Assembly (NCBI GenBank): GCA_034769895.1
Contig: CM068367.1
Span: 314,587,986-314,651,985, forward strand
Source: Magicicada septendecula
Taxonomy: Eukaryota; Arthropoda; Insecta; Hemiptera; Cicadidae
Direction of reading: 5' to 3'
DNA length: 64,000 nucleotides
This document shows positions 58,126-64,000 of the stretch, one piece after another (position 1 is the first letter of the stretch; each line of letters begins with the position of its first letter). Below the pieces are notes generated by a model that saw nothing but the letters and a program-made list of their open reading frames with translations, was not told the DNA's origin and did not search any database. Both the position numbers and the translations under genes were made by a program.

Positions 58126-59885
58126 GTAACCTAAAAGATGACCTCCGAAATTAACAATTAGCAATAGACAAAACTCTGTCCTTCCTCAAAGCAGCGAAAT
58201 TATTGTATCGGCTCTGAAAAGATTTGCGTCTTTGTGTATACGACCTTCCACTTACGTTGAGTAACGAGAATGTAGGTGAGGTAAGAACTGGAGATATAGT
58301 CGATGTCACAGTTGATTAACTATCAAAGCATTAAAAAAAAGAAAACAACAGCAGTAACAACAACAACAATAACAGCAACAAAAATAGGAACAATAATAAT
58401 AATAACAATAATAATAACCACAGTCATAATTATACAAATAGCAATCAATACACATTAATAGATTTAACAATACGTAACAATTAAAACACTATAAAACGCG
58501 TAGGGAAATGAAGCGATCAAATACGTATGTATTTAAAAAAATGTTACTTACTCCAGCTGATCATCTCAATTGAACCCACTGACGTCTGAGCGAGAAAGTT
58601 GTAGAATTTCTCTGGAACACATTTCTAAGTACATATATTGTGGTCTTCTAATAACACTTCGTAAACTAACATCTAACCGTTCTGAAATAAACAAACCGCC
58701 TAATTGTTATTTACTATACCAACTTAATTTTCGTAAAAATGCAGTAATTATACCAAATAATGTACCAAATACATCATACAGCGTATACCAAACTAACTAT
58801 CCTTAATCATTTTAATTTAAATTAAGTGATGTTGGTAGCGCCAGCGCGCGCGCGCACGTGTATGTATGTATATATTAAATGTGTTTATACCATACATCTA
58901 TGCGCCCGCGCGTGTACGTGTAACCTCGTTACATTTTGTAACCTACAAAAGCTAGGTAATGACGTCAGTTGCCAGTACGGACTATTTTGGCAGATTAATT
59001 TAATAACTGTCTCCAGATCTCCCGCGGGGCTCAAAGCCAAAGGGTTCACAGCTCTGTAAGGTTTCACCTCCGTACATACAAGCATAAAAACGGTATTTAT
59101 TCGTTTGTTATTATCGCTGTGTTAAAGTCAATAGCCCTACGTTAGATATAAGTTACGTTTTGTTTACATTTAACTTCTTAATGATCGCCAACAGATTAGA
59201 TCCAGTGGCACAAAATTACGTCAACATATTTGTAATACCGGTTTGACGTGAATAAACACAGCTATAAGCCCCGGTCTGTGGGTTGTCCGCGTTGGAGTGA
59301 AGTTTTAATTTAAATGACAGGTGCTTATGTAACAGCACGTAACACACAAGTGGATAGCCCACGTGTATACACCCGTTGCTATGCATTCCTACAGAGTTGT
59401 GTTTGTCCCGTCTTGTGAGTTCTACAACACTATCCAGCACACATAGGCTATGCGTACAACATGATTATGACGAAACATCAGTCGGTATCTCATTGTCAAC
59501 TGCAAATGCTCCAATTTTCGTTCAGTTTCCTACATATGCTGACTATTGTCGAGACTGCCCTACTTCTGCATACAGGACGACCAAGCTTCAACATCGAATC
59601 TTCGTAATGAAGGGATACATGAGATGAAGAATTATATACTCATACGTTGTTTCGTCATAAGGTAGTACACGTTATCTGTACGTGCCCACAAGGAGCTACG
59701 ACTTAATATTAATAAATTGTATGCTCCATTAATGATGAAAACCGCTTTCATTCTATCTTATTAAGACTTAAGTGAACGTATCAAAACATGAATGTGGTTG
59801 GTGTCTTTCTCTATTTCTCTGGGTTTTATAATAGGCCTACTCTGCCGTTTCTTCAACCCCACTCCTCAGTATAAACGCGACCTGT
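58126..59885. other. No recognisable gene; simple tracts
   Basis: An A-rich (CAA/AAT)n tract lies at 58340-58420 and CG/CA-rich stretches at 58843-58920. The open stretches at 58570-58806 and 59376-59627 lack domains. Confidence 0.4.
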
Positions 59886-59899
59886 CACACACACACACA

Positions 59900-59937
<38 letters not shown>
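59886..59937 (+). repeat. (CA)n microsatellite
   Basis: CA dinucleotides interrupted once by GCGC. Confidence 0.95.
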
Positions 59938-59941
<4 letters not shown>

Positions 59942-60657
59942 AAGTATAAACACGGGTTAATTTTTTCTTAGTCTCTTCACCAGTAAGCATACACAGAACG
60001 TAATGATTTTATTTTATGATTTATACACGCGCGCACGTGTGTAATTCATAATACATTGAATAAACGTACTGAATAATGTTTCGCGTTCTGTAAACACTTC
60101 CTTTTAACAATAAGAAAGTGTTATTATGTGCAGTAATTATTTCAGATAGTATTAATTAACCGCTAATTTCGTCTCCTACTAGTAATTTACTACAGTGCCG
60201 CACAGTTGTGAACTTTTGACTACTTCATAATAGAGTGAACAAATGCTATTTTCTTTAAATCTTAACTTCCGAGTGTTTATAAACTACTTCGTCCTAACAT
60301 TTAACATTTGTGCATATAATCGATTGTAATCAGTCTGTGGCTCCCGTGAATGAGTGATATGCAAATGTGAATAATCTACAGAAAAAAGGATGTTAAATTT
60401 AATAGATTCTATTAAAATGTAAATTTTTGATGAATTCTTAATGCTGTCTTAATGCAACCATTTTCTTTCGTTTCACATCGCTTATAAGTTTCCCGTAAAA
60501 ATAAATTGCTTAAAATACATTATTTCATATTATTTTAATACCGAAAGTACTGATACTCGACCACTTTGTCAGCTCAGCCACTGACTTCCTCATTAAACTT
60601 TTAATCTTCTACTTTCAAACGATAATTGCCATTCCACAGCTATCTTTCCTGCGACTG

Positions 60658-60659
<2 letters not shown>

Positions 60660-60688
<29 letters not shown>

Positions 60689-60715
60689 TCAATAACAATA
60701 ATAATAATAATAATA
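60660..60715 (+). repeat. (AAT)n microsatellite
   Basis: AAT trinucleotides with a short interruption near 60688. Confidence 0.9.
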
Positions 60716-61673
60716 CCTGATGTATAATCCTCTGATCCCACTCAGCCTTTTCACAAACTAATTCATTTCTTATTAAGTTGTCCGCATAGTCCAAATAGTA
60801 AAGTCGTTTCACACTCACTGATTGACAAAGTTTTGTACAAACTGATACATGTTTAGAAGTTTTAATGTTTATGTGAAAATAACAGATTGTTATCCTATAA
60901 AACCAACGTTGATATCTGATTCGTGTCTCAAGATTTCAGAATGCTACACTACACTTTCGTTAAAATTGCAATTTTTGTATCACATAGGATACAAAATTTT
61001 AATTTCAACAAAAAAATGTACAGTGGAGCAAGAAGTAGCAATATAAGCTACTTGTATTTAACTAGTATTAGTGAATTCCGGCCCAGACAGGAATTACTAA
61101 CAATAATTAAAGATGGTTATTTAATGACATTTACAATTTACAAAATACATTTTCCAATTCAGACAATGCCATCGGAAGAATTGTATTTAGAGGCGTGTAT
61201 TGATGTAATAGTAAAGTGCAACAATAAACTAAAGTTAATTACGACCGTAACTAATAATAAACAATTGTGTTATACGTAAATAACGTTTGGAAAATTTAAT
61301 GCATTTAATGCAATTTCTAGCTTAAACATCTACTTATGCCGCAACGAAAACCAATTTTGAACTATTGTTTTTTTCTTCGTATTGTTTAAATTAATAAATA
61401 AATTAAAAATAAATTAATGTATAAAAATAAATTAATGAATATAAAAGTGGATTTTACAAATGAAGAAATATTTTATTATATATTAAACAATAAACAAAAA
61501 TAAATTAAAATAATAAGAATAACACACTAAAAATGACGAATGTAAAAGGTTACAAAAAAATTATAAGTCAAGAATGAAGAAATTAACGGGAGATTCTTAA
61601 AACAATTTGACGAACGTTAGAAAAATGCCTAACGGAAAAATGTAGACAAAGTTCCCGTGAAGAGCGGTAGCAG
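60716..61673. other. No supported gene
   Basis: Open stretches at 60849-61046 and 60923-61279 overlap in different frames. The second (118 codons) shows no domain I recognise. AT-rich throughout. Confidence 0.4.
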
Positions 61674-61678
61674 CTAGA

Positions 61679-61753
61679 ACCAATAGGAGGGGCGATGACA
61701 TAAGGGGAGGGGCCTAAAGTATAAAAGCCTGCAACGTACAGTTGATAGACGTT
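61679..61753 (+). promoter_or_regulatory. CCAAT/TATA promoter-like stretch
   Basis: CCAAT at 61680-61684, two G/C-rich boxes (GGAGGGGCG and AAGGGGAGGGGCC, 61686-61714) and TATAAAA at 61720-61726. Spacing predicts transcription starting near 61745-61755, directly at the hammerhead candidate that follows. No downstream coding region is visible, so it may drive a retroelement end or be a relic. Confidence 0.5.
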
Positions 61754-61799
61754 GTTTAAGACCTGAAGATGTCAGTGATGACGAAAAGCTTAGTCGAAC
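61754..61799 (+). ncRNA. Hammerhead ribozyme candidate downstream of the promoter-like stretch
   Basis: Order: GTTTAAGAC, CTGAAGA (61763-61769), unpaired T, helix II GTCA/TGAC with a GTGA tetraloop, GAA (61783-61785), self-complementary AAGCTT as helix III (61786-61791), A at the cleavage position (61792), then GTCGAAC. Helix I pairs GAC/GTC and, past a bulge, GTT/AAC. All invariant core bases are present and the GTGA loop is of the stable GNRA type. Cleavage is predicted after 61792, some 40 bases from the probable transcription start. Confidence 0.65.
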
Positions 61800-64000
61800 A
61801 ATAAAAATTATAGCAGTTAGCAAATTCATAAAAGAAATAGTATTGTTTTTTTTATTACGCCTTCCATCTTAACATAAAAGAGAAACATCATCTCTCTCCT
61901 CACACCTCCTTTCATGTCCACTTTAGTCGATCCCTCTTATTGTCATTTCGATCCTTAAGCCGTTCAGTGCCATTTGAATTACGCCTAAACTTCCAATCTT
62001 TGCTGGGATACCCATTACCTTAGCGTCGCGTGTGATACCACTCACTTCAGCCTATAAAAATCTTTACGAAAATCTGAGAATATTAAAGATAATATTCCTT
62101 GATAATAATAATTTCCTAAAATCTGTCTCACCATTTATATTGCATTCAGCGAGTCAGATCTTCCTTGTCCGTACTAATAACCTCCTATCATACCATCTTT
62201 AAATTGCTCAAACCTTGTTAGTATTATAATCTTTCAAAAATATTTAAAATTGTATTTCAAATAATAATTCAAAAATACGTATTGACATATGCACTACTTT
62301 AAGAAAAGTAATACATGGACTCAAACTAGTAGTTTTTGTCAACTTATTTATTAAAAGTCATACATGGCATCATCATTCTATAGTGTATTTAGTCTTTTGT
62401 ACAGCAGATGTTCTGTGTCTCTGCAATAAATGCACCCCTGGCTGTATTACCCACTGTGAACGTACTCCAGTTGAAAAATTTCACTACGGCACTATGATTG
62501 CCACGATTAAAACAACAAAGCAAGTGTGTACACCCCGAGCGTTACATGTGTGTGCGTGCGAGAATGCTTGTTGGAAGCAATGCAAGTGCGCGCCTTGCAC
62601 TGACCCCAACACGCAAACTGCTTGCGAGCATGTGTCCGCCAAGTGGTGTGTGTCAGTGTGTTGCCCGTATTTTAACCTTGACAGTCAAAATAGTGAAAAG
62701 TTCTACTACCTTGAGTGTTCTATAATAGCTAAAGCAGCCACAAGATGAATTTATCTGCAGAGACACCGGCCGTATACGTCTACGATCGTTGCTGGTTTGA
62801 ATTAAACTAAATAATTAAATAATTTCTTATGATTTTGATAAATTGCCTAAACAAACGGTTTATTGTTATTAACAATTGAAACAATTTAAAACTCTTTAAC
62901 ATGTCTAAGTAATTTACTACTGTTCAAACAGTAAATCTTAAAAAAGATTTGTAACCAATTAGAAAACCACATACTAAGATTTGCACTATCTGTAATTCCT
63001 TAAAATATGTGTAAAAATACTGTTATGAAACAGCAACAATTTTGTGAACATCAACGAATGGACAGGAGTCTATCTTTAAAGTAGAAAAATGCCAGTATTA
63101 TATCTTTTAATTAGCAGACAGGCATTATATCTGTGAATAGCTCGGGCAGTCTTCAACTATTGCAAAATCGCACAAACGCTGAGAAAACCGATGTACATAA
63201 ATTAAACATCGTTGTACTTAATTACTTGCTAACACTCACAAATTTACAAGCTGCTATAGCCTAATAAGAGAAAGTGAAATAAATTTTACTTATGTCATAC
63301 TAATATTAAAGTGCGCCGAGCTTTAAACTTCCTGTTTGTTGAATTTTAAACGCGATACTTCTAGACCTCCTTGTAGAGAAAGGTGACAAACTACTGTCTA
63401 TAAACAGAAATATTACGGAAATAATTAATACTGCTGTCACTGTGTTCAACAAACACGAGCTGGACAAAAAAAAAGTCTAGCTCGCCCAAAAGTAGATTTC
63501 CAAGAAGTGCCACTGCAACAGGACTATAAACAGCGCTCTTTGATCTGTTTCCTCTTTGATATAACGATAACCATGTTTTAATGTGTACTCCGGTGTTAAA
63601 CAAATCATTCGTACTGAACAACGTTTTACCTGTACTCTCTCGCTTCTGTTCATATTCCTGTCTAAGTACCACAGACACAAATGGCTCCCACAAATTATAA
63701 GATTGTAATGTATTACCAACGTCTGCACACATGCATACAAACATATACCCGTAGCTATATGCAGGTATAAGTATTGTAACGTGATGTTTCCCTAAAGAAA
63801 CATAAAGAATATACCCTAACCTAACATAAATAATTATATTCTCCTAATAATGAAGAACAGAATAAATAATAAGTAAGGAACCTGTATAATGTAAAAATAT
63901 GTGTTAAATTGTAAAGTTGAGAGGAACATGAAATAAAATAATAAGACAAAAATACCAAATAGGATTATTTGGAACTTAATAATAAATAACTCTAGTAAAC
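61800..64000. other. No supported gene
   Basis: A 121-codon open stretch at 62383-62748 (+) has 18 cysteines but lies in a TG/GC-rich patch and has no clear signal peptide or domain. Two overlapping minus-strand frames at 63391-63744 also lack support. The rest is AT-rich. Confidence 0.4.

Noticed and set aside
1..64000. Prokaryotic genes, CRISPR arrays, rRNA or intact tRNA genes
   Set aside because: No direct-repeat/spacer pattern, no rRNA core segments and no cloverleaf with both A and B boxes were recognised.

Overview
This is a eukaryotic, AT-rich, gene-poor window, most likely from an arthropod and possibly a hemimetabolous insect. The evidence is the complement of decayed metazoan transposable elements (a Ty3/gypsy LTR element, a Penelope-like element, RTE- and jockey-like LINEs, a ZMYM1-like hAT element), abundant microsatellites, and the recurrent AGGCCTA-type words common in such genomes. 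The taxon is inference only. I see no operon, CRISPR array, rRNA, convincing tRNA or confident host protein-coding gene. The best host-gene hint is one possible terminal exon near 42.3 kb.

Layout. 0-1 kb: an element with inverted, partly tandem ends. 1.4-3.8 kb: one decayed LINE split in frame by a 1.57 kb TG...CA insertion with a 4-bp target duplication, probably a solo LTR; the LINE ends in a (TGA)n tail. 3.8-19.4 kb: mostly featureless AT-rich DNA with degenerate tandem repeats near 9.0-9.6 and 10.6 kb, a direct repeat near 18 kb and a (CT)n tract. 19.4-20.2, 32.6-33.5 and 35.1-36.2 kb: three copies of one repeat family, two of them carrying a hammerhead-like module. 21.4-22.5 kb: two LINE fragments on opposite strands. 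24.2-25.0 kb: a truncated Penelope-like element (linker plus GIY-YIG endonuclease) flanked by inverted copies of its own end, with a complete-looking hammerhead ribozyme at its stop codon. 28.84-32.51 kb: a hAT element with intact 11-bp inverted ends and a perfect 8-bp target duplication, but a transposase broken into four frames. 43.8-51.9 kb: a Ty3/gypsy element with both LTRs (1060 and 1065 bp), a 4-bp target duplication and a heavily broken gag-pol. 53.3-53.5 kb: a foldback carrying a hammerhead core. 55.1 and 61.75 kb: two further hammerheads, the second directly downstream of a CCAAT/TATA promoter-like stretch. 57.1-58.1 kb: three LINE fragments in mixed orientation.

The most interesting signal is the recurrent hammerhead ribozyme architecture: CUGANGA, a hairpin, GAA, a short largely self-complementary helix III, then an NUH cleavage site. 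It appears at six loci plus one broken arm. One lies in a recognisable Penelope-like element and the others in repeats with no visible coding region. Hammerheads are an established feature of Penelope-like retroelements. What is local here is the density, the variety of sequences, the overlap with a stop codon, and the embedding in foldback and composite repeats. All of it was read by eye, without folding or database searches.
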